From Rotaria macrura (taxonomy: Eukaryota; Rotifera; Eurotatoria; Philodinida; Philodinidae), in NCBI GenBank assembly GCA_900239685.1, contig OENT01000410.1, positions 57,242 through 121,241 of the forward strand: a stretch of DNA of 64,000 nucleotides, in the 5' to 3' direction. The notes beneath the pieces were generated by a model that was given only the letters and a program-made list of their open reading frames with translations, had not been told where the DNA came from and did no database searches. Shown here piece by piece: positions 23,536 through 34,217 of this stretch; position 1 is the stretch's first letter; each line of letters opens with the position of its first letter. The translations under genes were made by a program, and so were the position numbers.

Positions 23536-25554
23536 TTGTGTGTTTCGTTCTTGTATTATTGATTCAATTTATACCGTAGATGGAAGGAGAAAACCAAACA
23601 TAAATCAGTTACGGGGAGAGGAGTTGATTAGTTCAAACTAGCGTAAATTTTCTCTTACTTTTTCTTAAAAGGGCGATATTTTGTGAGTCATTCATTTTAA
23701 GGAGCAACTGCATAAATAATGGCTAGTTTTTCATCAAATATTAGTAGTCTCTTGTTACTCTTCGCTACGAAATCAGCAAAGTTTTCGTAGCGTAAACTAA
23801 TGGTAAAAGAATATTATTTTAATCAGGTTTTAATTAAACAACGGAATCTATAAAAATGATCAATTTCAAATTGAACGGTTTGGACTTGTCTCGAGCTTCC
23901 ACCCTAAAAAATATCTCATGAATAAGTTTTTAAATGCGAAAAGTATCAATACACCATTCATTCTCTTCATTTTGCTTATTCCTCTATCATCTGAATATAA
24001 TAAACGGCATCTTGACGGAGTGATAGGCAGTTTCGTGTGGGCTATGAATCTTAAAGAATTTTGTACACAGTACGGAGCTGAATAAGTTCAGAAATTCGCA
24101 ACGAAATTCAGATCCTATTACGGTTTAGCATGAGATTTTCAAGATCTTAAATAAGATACTTAGAATTTTAGTAATCATTTTCAACGCATGTAGAATTTTC
24201 AAAAATGCACAAAAACGTATCAAATGCATTGCTAGAAATGATTTCGTATGGTAACACTTTTCCAGTTTACAGAAAAATTAAATGTAATAATTCTTGAAAG
24301 AACGATCGTGAGGAACTGTTGCTGGATCTATTCAATCATATTGCCTAAGAATAAAACTCTATTCCCCTCTCTATTTTTCTTTATCGTCTGTGTTGCAAAA
24401 ATGCAGAAATCAATCGTTCGCCTTCTATCAATATCTTTTTAAATTAGAAATAGTAGGAAATAAAGACTTAATTTCATTTGTCTATCTATTTTTTTACTTC
24501 ATCTGTTGAGTTAGTTTTGTTTATGTGTTCATATTTTTGCCTATACAAAATTTGAATACAAAAATCGTTTATGCCATAGAAATAAGCCTTTCGTTAGCAG
24601 TAGTATTCGCCAGCACGATTCATTTATTTATCGACTACTGTAATCGATTTTTTTCATGTCGATGCAATTACGTATAGCATATTGGCTGCTTTGAAACTTC
24701 ATGTATCTCTCCCTCAGGGGTTACAGTTTTGTGTAGCATGATCGCATTGTGCCGTACTTTGATCTCTTCAGAGAAATAGTGCGACGTTGAATTTAGTGAC
24801 TGAAATTTAAGCTGTCTTATTCCCCATCAGTAACTATTTAATGCGAAGTATCAGGAATATATGTTTTAACAAGTAATTTACTCCTTTTAGCTAAAAGAAT
24901 GCAATAAATCGCTACTGCAATCGAATAACTAATGTTGTGTTCCTTTCATTTAAGGAGTTAGTGTTTTGCAAGTGGGAAACTTTAAATGACCTGCTTTTTA
25001 TTTACATATTTTCCTACTTCGCAACTAAGCACTTAATTCTGTCGAAAAGGCGTCGCTTGACTCATATGCATTGATTATTCACGAAGATAGCACTCGATCT
25101 TCAGAAAAAAAGTAACCAGTTTCGATGATGATGGGATCTCAGCAATGTAAACAATACGAGTAAAGAATCAGATTAAATTTCATTTGTCAAACAATACTTG
25201 CAAGAAGTCGACTATATACGTGTATACCACTTTCATAGTAAACTAATTTAAAGAATAAATCGGAATAGATTTTCACTGATGATAATTAAGTAAAATCTAT
25301 TTATCAACAAAAGATTTCCCCAGTAAATTGTAAACCAAGCCAATCCTATCAGTGACGGATCTAGAAAATCAGTGAGGGAGGGGGCATCAATCATGATAAA
25401 TACAGTTTTCGAAGACTATTTAAGGTAATGCAACTCTTTTTGTTTTCACTTTTACCGAGAAAAAAAAATGGACAACATTTTGGCAAGGGGTTGACCATTG
25501 CCAGCTAGTCAGACAGGTATATTCGGCAGTGGATCCTATTCGATTGGTCAAATA
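23536..25554. other. Gene-poor interval
   Basis: No gene is recognised. Near 25350-25525 the motifs CAGTGACGGATCTAG and a G-rich block (GAGGGAGGGGGC) resemble one end of a DNA transposon. A GGCAGTGGATCC motif follows in direct, not inverted, orientation, so no element could be bounded. Confidence 0.35.
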
Positions 25555-25985
25555 ATTCATTGAAATCTATTTTTTCTAGAATAATCTGAATAATAGATCA
25601 GACGTCCAATATGGTAAAAAACATTGAAAAAAATATATTAAAACTTGTTCTATTTGGCATAATTTGAATAATCGATTAAAAAACAAATCGAGCATGATTA
25701 ACGGCAGGAATCATGCGTTAGAATCTACTCTATTTGAGATGATTTACATAGTCAATTGAAAATCTAATGAAGTTCAACCGATTGTAAAAATGATAGATTA
25801 AAATGTGTGCTAGTTGGAAGAATCCAAAGAATCGAATAATAATTCAATCGAATATAATCCCTTAATTGAATAATACATTAAAATCTACTCTGTCATAGAT
25901 ATAATCTAAATAATTAATCACAAAATTGAACCAACTTGAATCGACTTTAAGAATATCTCGCTTAAATCTATTTGGCTTAGAATAT
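25555..25985. repeat. Degenerate tandem repeat, about 80-bp period
   Basis: The block ATTAAAATCTAYTCTRTTTGG, or variants, starts at about 25561, 25640, 25716, 25797, 25874 and 25960. Each is followed by ATAATCTGAATAATCGATTA-like sequence, giving about six diverged units. It is non-coding. Confidence 0.6.
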
Positions 25986-26268
25986 TCCGTTGGCTATGGG
26001 GAAAGTTCCTATGTAGGGATGTGCAGTTTTGCACTGAACGGTGTAATACTGACAGTGTGGATGGTGAAACTGAGGTCAGTGTAGCACCACTCACATCGAT
26101 CCTAATTTCTGTTGACTACAATCTGCATGCGAAATATTGTACTTTTAGGCGTAAATTGAGGTCAATGGGATCAGTGTCATTGCAACAGTGCCTCGGTGAC
26201 ACTGGTAATCAGTATACCCACACCGCACACCCCTATTCATCTGTAAAAAGGCTGAAACTCGTTTGTAT
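25986..26268. other. No gene seen
   Basis: A 109-codon open frame (26021-26350, plus) crosses into the next element and has no family match. It is treated as chance. A CCCACACCGCACACCCC motif lies at 26218. Confidence 0.3.
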
Positions 26269-26624
26269 TTGGTATGCACTAGTGCCAGTTAATTGGGTAC
26301 CAGTCCGACTGGGTATTTTTATAACTCAACTTATTTTCAAGATTAGATAATATAATGTATTGGCAAAATCAAGTTAATAACTATTGATTGAGTCAATTGA
26401 TCATTTAAACAAATACCTAGTCAGACTGGCACCTAGTGAATTAGATATTCATGTATATCTCATGCAATTCTAACTCTTTATACCTTAAACTTAAATACAA
26501 AGAGTATCCCTATTTATGTGATTATGAATTGAGTGATACTGACACCCAGTCCGACTAGGTCATTTACCAAGTAGGACTGGGTGTCAGTATCACTCAATTC
26601 ATAACTGGCACTGGTGCATACTTA
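26269..26624. mobile_element. hAT-like MITE, TAGGTATGCACC family, copy 1
   Basis: The left end reads TTGGTATGCACTAGTGCCAG; the inverse of the right end reads TAAGTATGCACCAGTGCCAG. The flanks are GTTTGTAT (26261-26268) and GTTTGTTT (26625-26632), a 7/8 match consistent with an 8-bp hAT duplication; a perfect GTTTGTAT also occurs 4 bp further right. The interior holds nested inverted repeats, including a hairpin at about 26529-26600 with 30-bp arms (ATTGAGTGATACTGACACCC). It shares its ends with the element at 40734. Confidence 0.75.
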
Positions 26625-26659
26625 GTTTGTTTGTATGAGCAAAGCTAAAAACACCATAA

Positions 26660-27300
26660 AATTTTAGTTTACTTTTCGACTTTATGGTCTTTTGATGAAA
26701 ATTTGCTATAAGTTTCAGGATCCAGGAGTCTGAATCGAAAGTCAGCTATAGGATCTAAGCTTCGTTTGGCCAGAAACCCGATGTGATGTAGTGACCATAT
26801 TTCTATTGTAATACATTCTTTCTGTTTTGACTTCGTTGCATGAGTCATCTTGACATATAGTTATACATTCCTATATACATCTCTCTCTCTCTCCCTATAT
26901 ATATACATGTCTTTCTTTGTAAAGTCAGTTACAACTAGAACCCTTGCTCGTTTCTTTTCATCTCTTTCCTTCATTGTTTCTATTCTCTTTGAAGTCAATA
27001 AAACATATTATTGACCTTGGATACGAATTGTCTTCTACACAAACGTAATACGTGACACCAGACAAAGCAAAAAGGAGTTTTCCCATTTTAAGATTTTCCC
27101 GCCTTTTGATGGAACATTGCTATAGGTTATCTAGAATCAAGAGTCTGAGTCTGAGGTCAGATTTCACAGAAGACCTTTCGTTTGGCTAGGATACCGACCA
27201 ATCAGAAATCAGCTTTTTTGTTTTAAGCCTTTTGGGTCCTTTGATGAAAATTTGTTGTAGGCCACTTGATGAGCAGAAATCCGAATCATTTATGGACTGT
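26660..27300. repeat. Three diverged repeat units, the first two separated by an LTR-like insert
   Basis: Units share TTTTGATGAAAATTTGCTATAGG, then AGTCTGAGTC, then TTCGTTTGGC. They start near 26693, 27107 and 27240. Units 2 and 3 are about 133 bp apart while units 1 and 2 are 414 bp apart; the excess is close to the length of the insertion at 26782-27057. Confidence 0.45.
26782..27057 (+). mobile_element. Probable solo LTR
   Basis: The 276-bp segment starts TGTGATG and ends GTGACA, matching the TGT...ACA rule for LTRs. It contains a CT-rich tract with a TATATATA run (about 26881-26902) and an AATAAA signal (about 26998) in the order expected of an LTR. Flanking pentamers CCCGA and CCAGA match at 4 of 5 positions. 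It interrupts an otherwise roughly 133-bp tandem repeat. No internal retrotransposon genes are present. Confidence 0.45.
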
Positions 27301-30289
27301 CCGAATTTCCAAACTTGTAGTTAAGATGAATTTAATAACAGTTAGACTTAATTTAGATTAGTGTAGGGTAGGAAAGAATAGTTAACAGCAGTTTAAAAAA
27401 ATGAGACTAATTATAAGTTCTGTAAACTGAAATTGATAGCATATGGACAAAAATACGTTTGTATGCGCGCTTATATGGAATAAGATGCGGCGATATATGC
27501 CTGGAACGTCGAATAAGCAATGGAAGAAGGCTATAATTTCAATCTAACTGTCAGCCATTATCATTTTTTTCCGAATAGGCTTTTGTTCTATCAGGTTTCT
27601 CGGTTCTGAGAATTCAGCTAATAAGATGCTCACCTATGTTTCTTTCTTTCAATAAGGTTTCTGCTGCTAGGATTTAGAAAAAGCAGATATTTTCTGGACA
27701 TCAGTGTCACTCTTGGAGCATTTTTTCCTTCAGCTCTTCAGTATTCAGATGCATCAAAATATCTAGGCGTCGCAGAATTTTGTTTGTGTTGTTGAAATGT
27801 CACTGCATAAGCTGCTTTTCGTGCCTAAATTTTGTAATAGCAGTTTGGCATGTCCTATTTATAGCCAACAATAGATATTTTTCAAATACAACTGTTATGC
27901 ATTCTTAAATTTCATGTCTAGACGTGAACTAGGTAGACGAACTCTTTTTGCATACGTCTTCTGTGTTCAATTCTCCTTCGTTACGATTGAGCAACTAACC
28001 CCTTGCTCCAACTGATATTTCAGAAGCGTCAATACAGTATACTTTATCAATGCAAGGTTTCATAATAGTCCGAGTTTTTTCAATTTTCAATCAACAGTAC
28101 TCTCACCAATAATTTAATACTTCCTGTGAAAGCAGGCAAAGTACTACTGGGACATATTCCAGATAAAAGGGGATGAAGTTTATTTGAGTGAGCTTAATAC
28201 GAGATTGGCTATCTGTAATTGTCTTTTGTAATAGACATCGCGAACGACTAGGCTCTGATATTCACATCTCAATGAAAATTGGCATGTACAAAATCAGCTT
28301 TTTTTGAAATCACAATCGTATTCAAATTGATTTCAGTTTTTTTAGAATCGTATCGGAATCGCTAAGTGTGGTTTTTTTAAGATCAGAATCGCTCATACCT
28401 AACTATAAATGATGGTGGGAAAGATGGAGACATGACAGAGTATGTGTGTTGCGAATATTCAACTAAGATTTTGTTGAACAAGAATGATAATTCAACGTAG
28501 ATTGTCGAGAGAGACCTGCGAAGTCTACATAAATAGGAAACGCGTCACGAAAAACTGTTTTATTTGAAAATTTTCATCTCAATTTTTTTCTTATTAATCC
28601 AGCACTTTATGGAAATAATTGCAATCTAAATCGGTTAATTGTAAAAAATATGTGAATGATATTTAGAAAATAAAGTTAAATACAAATGTAACTAGTCAAA
28701 GATGGCATTCCGAAGGGACTCCGATGAACGAATAGACGTTGATGTGATAGATTCAAGGAAGAAAACTCTTTAGAACACTCTAGTGTATCAAAAACTTCTT
28801 GAATGGCTGGATCCAATCGGCTTATAAATTGTCGGAAAGTGACTCAAAACTGAAAATGATTCCCTCAACCAAAGAGACAGTCATTCCACATAAACTGTCT
28901 TCTATATGCATGTGTTTCTATGCCTGTATGGATAGGTACGATGTGTGACGATTGATTAAAGTTATTCTCGGTCGAGGAATCAAAATTTATAAAATATCGG
29001 TCGATTTCTCAAAATCTTGAGCTTGATCTTTTTAGCAAAGGAATACGTTTTTCGCAGAAACACAGTTTCGTCTACGAAAGTGAGTCGCAATAAAAAAATT
29101 CAATACGCTCGTATACAAGTACGTTTGTTTGGCATAATATTTGCCACCAGGTAATACCATAAACTCCTAAAATATCGGATGATGGCAGGGTGTGGGTTTG
29201 ACTGTAGCTTTGATACTTTTTGATGCACACCCAGACTTACCCATCTATCTATGACTCCAACTAATAAAGAAGATTGTTAGTCTTCTATTTTTGGTAGAAT
29301 TATTGTTTGATTCTATAGAAAAATATGGGGTAGAATAAAAATAGCATGATAAAATTGTTCACGATAGTGTTTGGCAGAGGTAAATCTTATGATTTAATTC
29401 ACTATCTTGAATATTAAAGCAATTAAGTTCATTCTTTCATTTGAATTACGATAGACTGAAAATTTTTAAAATCAATGTTTCCAATTTATAGATTATGCGT
29501 GTTTTTCCAGTCAAGTTCAAGACATTTTTTTAAATCTGAAAAGCTTTCTGTTCGCAATTTAAAAGTTCGTGACTGAATTTTGTGCATTTGTCCTGAAAGA
29601 AATATTTTTATTGAAAATGAAACTGTTTTAATGATGTATAATGAACCAACTAAAATAGCCCATGCCGTGAGTATCGGTCCATTTTTAGCGATCAGTCGTG
29701 GTATTCATCAAAAGCGGCAGTTTACAGCGATAAAATGCATTAATGGTAGCCGAGAAGCTGATTGATAAACCAGTAGCAAACCAGCTGTGGTTTTAGACAT
29801 TTCTATAACATGGGAGGCTACATGAAAAAGACGTTTAAAATAGCAAAATCGATGATTCGGAGCAACTAGTTGTCAAAGATTCTTGACGAACTGGTTAATC
29901 AAATTAAGTGTGTGGTAAATCGCGGTAAAATGTAATGGAAGCAGGTACCCATCCAGGTGAAAATGTGATAAACTGCTTTTTTCTTCCGGATTTTATCAGA
30001 TGGGAGGTTATTTTAATATTAATTTAATTTCATCTGATTTGAGATTTTGTTTTTTCTTGTTTTGGGATAATTTTGTTCATTTAAAACTGTGAATGGAAGT
30101 ACAGTAAGTTTAACCGAAACTCATAATATGCCAGTATTTGGTAATGCAAACGATCACATCATGTTTTTACACACATCAAAAGTAGCACTTAAGCGTAGTT
30201 TAATAATGATTGGTAGTAAAGTTGATATTGAAAAAATTTAACTCATTTCTCGGCAATCCCTGGCAAAATATTTGTTGTTTAATTGCCAG
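27301..30289. other. Gene-poor interval
   Basis: No gene is recognised; a 61-codon frame at 29580-29765 has no family match. A patch of ATCGGAATCG-like motifs is at 28300-28400. A GT/CA fold-back lies at 29181-29250 (GGGTGTGGG ... CACACCCAGACTTACCC). Confidence 0.35.
29181..29250. repeat. GT-rich/CA-rich fold-back
   Basis: The arm GGCAGGGTGTGGGTTTG is followed by GCACACCCAGACTTACCC across a short spacer. This is a member of the dispersed telomere-like fold-back set. Confidence 0.4.
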
Positions 30290-32770
30290 ATTCTTGACAG
30301 ATATGACCAAGGATCCTGCAAGGATTTGCTGTTGTTTTCTGTGGAAACTACTAATTTCTGAAGGAAGCCTGTAGTCACGGAAATGCAGGATCTTGTCAGA
30401 ATTTCAATAATTCATAATTCGAAAAAGTTGTATTTCTGATCACATCTTCAAGATTTTGACTAGTTATGCTCGAATTTGTTATCGGATAACTTGACCGCAT
30501 ATTTGTAGGATTTTACTGGGTTTCTTTCCGTATTCCATCAGTATCTTGGCAGGATCTAGGAAAGATTTTCAAATTATAATAGAAGACAAATGAACACACA
30601 GAGTATAAATCTCTAGACTTTCAATTTACATATCGATCAGCATGCTCAGTTGGATCTATCATACCATTATATATTACTTCAGCGTCCTAAATTTTAATTT
30701 CTGAATTTAATTTAAACTTCTATCTGAAATTTTTTGTGAATCCGAAGTATCTCAAAAAAAAATCCTGAAAATACAATATCGTTTTACATATTCATACTTC
30801 GATTCGATTGCTAAAATATATTTGAAATTTTTTCCGGTTGTAAATGAAGCAAAAGCATTTTCTGCCAAAATATTTACTGGTGACTAAAACTATCTACTTA
30901 AAAAAAATTATGATGACTAAATTAAAATTAACACCGTAATTTAGTGATTTTCTATTCTCTTTTCTTGATAGGATGAAATAAATAATTCATTGCTATGCTT
31001 TGATTTTCATGACCGTTTTAATAAAGCGTCAAAGGTATTTAGAAAACTCTATCTAAGATAATTAATATTCGTTCTAATTTCTTTAATGAAAAGAATTAAC
31101 TCAAGATCAAGATTAAAATGCAAGCAGCTAATTTAGTTCACAGACTTTTGTTGGATTCCAAAAAAACTTCCAATAGAGTGTCGACAGATTATTGTTTTTA
31201 TTGTTGTTACGATTATGGCTGGCACTTTAACTTTAAGACACTTTAATTAAAGTGTTAAAGTTGAATTGAATTTTCTTTTTTTGATACTTATCACTGTCCG
31301 GGCAGGTTGATTGGTGCTCACTAGAATCTCTGCAACATATGAGACATAAAAAAGTGAAAGCATAAACTAGTTTCACGGAAATTTAAACAACTTTAAACTT
31401 TAAGATTAAAGTATAGAGTTATTTAAAGTCGTTTTAAATTGCTTTAATTTTCATTTTTTTGTCGTCTAATAGGTTGCAGAGGGTCTAGCGCGAATCAATC
31501 AACCAGTATGGGTAGTGATAAATATAAAAGAGAAAATTCACTTTAACTTTTAACTAAAGGTAAAGTTAAAGTGCAACTCCTAGTCGCGATTTTATTCAAC
31601 ACTGAAATAAAAATTCTGTTATCTACAAACTTAAAAACCTTCAATGGATCTTGACCTGAAAATAATTGAAAATGTGAGGAAACCATTTCATTTATCCTTC
31701 TAAGATTCCTGACAGGATCTTGAAAGTTAATTTTTGAAAAGTCTCTAAACAAACCTGAAAAGATCTTAACTGGTTGTTTGTAATTTGTTATCAAGATCCT
31801 GATCATACTTGTATTTTTTTCAAGTATCCGAAATGCCTGTTCTTGAACAGCTCCGCTCAGGATTTTGATCAAAGTTTATCAGGACCTCTTAATTGGGTAT
31901 TCTGGATAATCGTGCTTTATTCCAGGTATGATTCTTGTCTGGTGTGACTGAAATTCTGGCAGTATCCTTGTACTTAGCATCTAGAAAAAATCTTGACTCA
32001 AACCTAATGAAATGTTGAAGAAACCCTCTCAATGACTTTTTTCAGAATCCTGCATACGAATGACAATAAATCTTAGCAGGGTCCTACGAACTCAAATTAG
32101 GAAAATAATTCGAGCAAGAACTTGAGCACTCCTGTGTAGAATCCTGAATAAAACTTGATAGGATTCTTGAAATTTGTGATTTTGAAAGATCCTTCTAGGT
32201 TTTCTGAAGAAATGAACACAGCTTAGTAGATCCAATAAAAACTTGCAAAAATTTTTGCTAAATGCTAGTATTTTCTTATCAACATCATGATTGGCATTGA
32301 TATTGTCTTGCGCAATCTGAAAACATGTATTCTTGATAAGTTCTGAAGACCCTGATTGAAAATTTTCAAGGTTACCCAGTTTGATGTAGTGATTGATTTT
32401 TTTATTTTCTTTTTGAGATCCTCGTCTGATGTGACCATCACTCCTGATAGGATTCTGATAGGAAGATTTGACCAAGATCTCCACAAGAACTTGATAAAAT
32501 CTAGCCAGAATTCTCTTTATTAATTTCGAGAGAATCTTTAATAGGATCTTTAGTAAATCCCACGAGGATCCTGCATTCTCAACTCAGAAGAACATCTAAC
32601 CAGGAACTTGAAGAAATCCTGAATACATTCCTGTTTCATTTTGAAAAATCTTAAAGACCTTAACTTTTAGGATTCAAAGCATGGCCCTGAAGAAAACTTG
32701 GTAAGATTTTGGAGATCAAAGATCCGTAAAGATTCTGACTCGGTTTCTCAAGAAATGACAAGGCTTGAGA
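30290..32770. repeat. Degenerate array of AGGATCYTGACAGGAT-like motifs
   Basis: Over 2.4 kb, variants such as AGGATCCTGCAAGG, CAGGATCTTGTCAG, CTGACAGGATCTTGA, AGATCCTGATC, CAGGATTTTGATC, CTGATAGGATTCTGATAGG and GAGGATCCTGC recur every 30-60 bp. Two minus-strand open frames here (31543-31872 and 32092-32484) are translations of this array and show repeated FRIL / DPVRN / QDPLK words. It is interrupted by the inverted-repeat element at 31222-31574. Confidence 0.55.
31222..31574. mobile_element. Inverted-repeat element with AACTTTAA subrepeats
   Basis: The ends GCACTTTAACTTTA and TAAAGTTAAAGTGC are exact inverses. The interior repeats AACTTTAA and TTTAAAGTC motifs in both orientations. It is non-coding, 353 bp. 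No convincing target duplication was found, so the class is not assigned. Confidence 0.5.
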
Positions 32771-33731
32771 CCTGCGATACTAACATTCACTAATTGCATT
32801 TGCCGGTTGTTTATTTAATAACATTTCAATTTCAGTTTGATGTTCGATATATCTTTTAACCCCTATTCAAATGTATTACCATTTAATGCGATGGTTTTTC
32901 GAAAAGAATTATGCTTTATTTAAAACATATATAAGAGATTTCGTAAACAATATCATAATACTGTATTAAAAATATTCATGTTAGTTCTGTTTATATTGTT
33001 CCGACATTATTGACAGCTTTTATTTTATATCTTACTGAAAACATTATTTTCAATTTCTTTTATTCTCATACAAAAAAATAATATTAATTGACAATAATTT
33101 ATTCTTCGTTGTTCTTAAAAACTTCTCAATGTCGTTATTTTTTATGTGAAAATCAAATAGCCAGGTTGATGACTATGGACTTGATACACAGCTGTAAACG
33201 ACCTTGTACTAAAAAATATGATCGTAACAGGCCATATAAGCGGTAAATCGGATATTTTACACGGTCTATATATACGGCGATCGCAAACTACTGTTTATTC
33301 GTCTGTTTATAACCGTATTTCTTCGTAAACTACGCGTAGATATAAGAGTGTAATAGAGGACCGTGTATTTCTCCCTATTTCTCCGTATACAGTCGATTAC
33401 AACCGTTTCTGTTCGATCTTGGTAAATTCCCTTGATTCATAAATAATGTTTTACAAATTTGAAACATTTATTTCTTCTATTCATGTCGTACCCTTTAGAT
33501 TTTGATGTAGGATGTGAGTGGGACTCTGACTGTGGCTTAGATATTTTCTAATTTATAGCCACACCCACACACCCGAATAACTGTGCTCATCTAAAACAAA
33601 GATAGAATAGTATAACCGTATATCATTTATTTAAGGATTATAAATATCATGAAAACAAGTCAATACTCTAGATTAGGATGAAAATAGAGAGTAAAAGTAG
33701 TGTTCTTACTCATTCGCTATCGAGTAATGTA
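32771..33731. other. Intergenic with CpG-bearing palindromic patch
   Basis: Between 33180 and 33425, motifs such as GTAAACGACC, CGTATTTC, CGGTCTATA and CGTATAC recur in both orientations in otherwise CpG-poor DNA. This resembles the texture at 63830-64000. A GT/CA fold-back occupies 33511-33574 (GATGTGAGTGGGACTC ... GCCACACCCACACACCC). Confidence 0.4.
33511..33574. repeat. GT-rich/CA-rich fold-back
   Basis: A 5' arm GATGTGAGTGGGA..TGTGGCT and a 3' arm AGCCACACCCACACACCC surround a TTTTCTAA loop, another member of the dispersed set. Confidence 0.45.
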
Positions 33732-34217
33732 TTATGTCCTTTGGTCAAGCCACTGTCTGGCAATGACTTTATCACCGCGTTCCCAATAATGCACAAAATT
33801 TTTAACATAGCCGAGTCGTATGACCCCGTCGATTTTCTCCAGCAGCTCATTGTTATCTTGGATCTGCACAATTTTACCTTGTATGACATCAGCGACATCG
33901 ATCAATGGATCCATATTTTGATTGACCACGAAAATCGTCTCAATCTCACGTGACCTGAGCTCGTTCGATAATCCATTGATGCAACCAGGAGAGTAGATTA
34001 CCATGTAGATTTTACAGTGCCTATTAGATTCAATAGCCTTTTGAAGCTCTGCCACATCAATACCACTGATGCGTGTATGGTATTCTTGCTGACATGAAGA
34101 TAGCATAGTATGAGTTTCAGAAAATTTACTGGAATTAAAAAAAGGAAATACCGGAGAAAATTGAATTTGTTGTTGAATGCAGTGAACAAATTTAATATTC
34201 AATTTGCATTCATTCAT
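33732..34217 (-). CDS. Uncharacterised protein, 3' exon
   Basis: The frame of 161 codons from ATG 34217 stays open upstream to a TTTAG acceptor-like site (about 34241), where EQRIFVLE would precede the methionine. This is therefore probably the last exon of a longer gene whose other exons I could not find. It has strand-helix-strand segments (CKIYMVIYSPG, NELRSREI, ETIFVVNQN) followed by IQGKIVQIQDNNELLEKI. This loosely recalls the alpha/beta domain that precedes ART and TPR modules in many bdelloid proteins, an impression that needs a profile search. The C terminus WERGDKVIARQWLDQRT is intact. Confidence 0.45.
   Translation of the reverse strand: MNECKLNIKFVHCIQQQIQFSPVFPFFNSSKFSETHTMLSSCQQEYHTRISGIDVAELQKAIESNRHCKIYMVIYSPGCINGLSNELRSREIETIFVVNQNMDPLIDVADVIQGKIVQIQDNNELLEKIDGVIRLGYVKNFVHYWERGDKVIARQWLDQRT

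Noticed and set aside
31543-32484. Two minus-strand proteins of about 109 and 130 residues
   Set aside because: They are translations of the AGGATCYTG-type array, with repeated short words and no domain pattern.
30290-32770. Possible CRISPR-like repeat-spacer array
   Set aside because: Motif copies are diverged and irregularly spaced, and the DNA is eukaryotic; no constant repeat with constant-length spacers exists.
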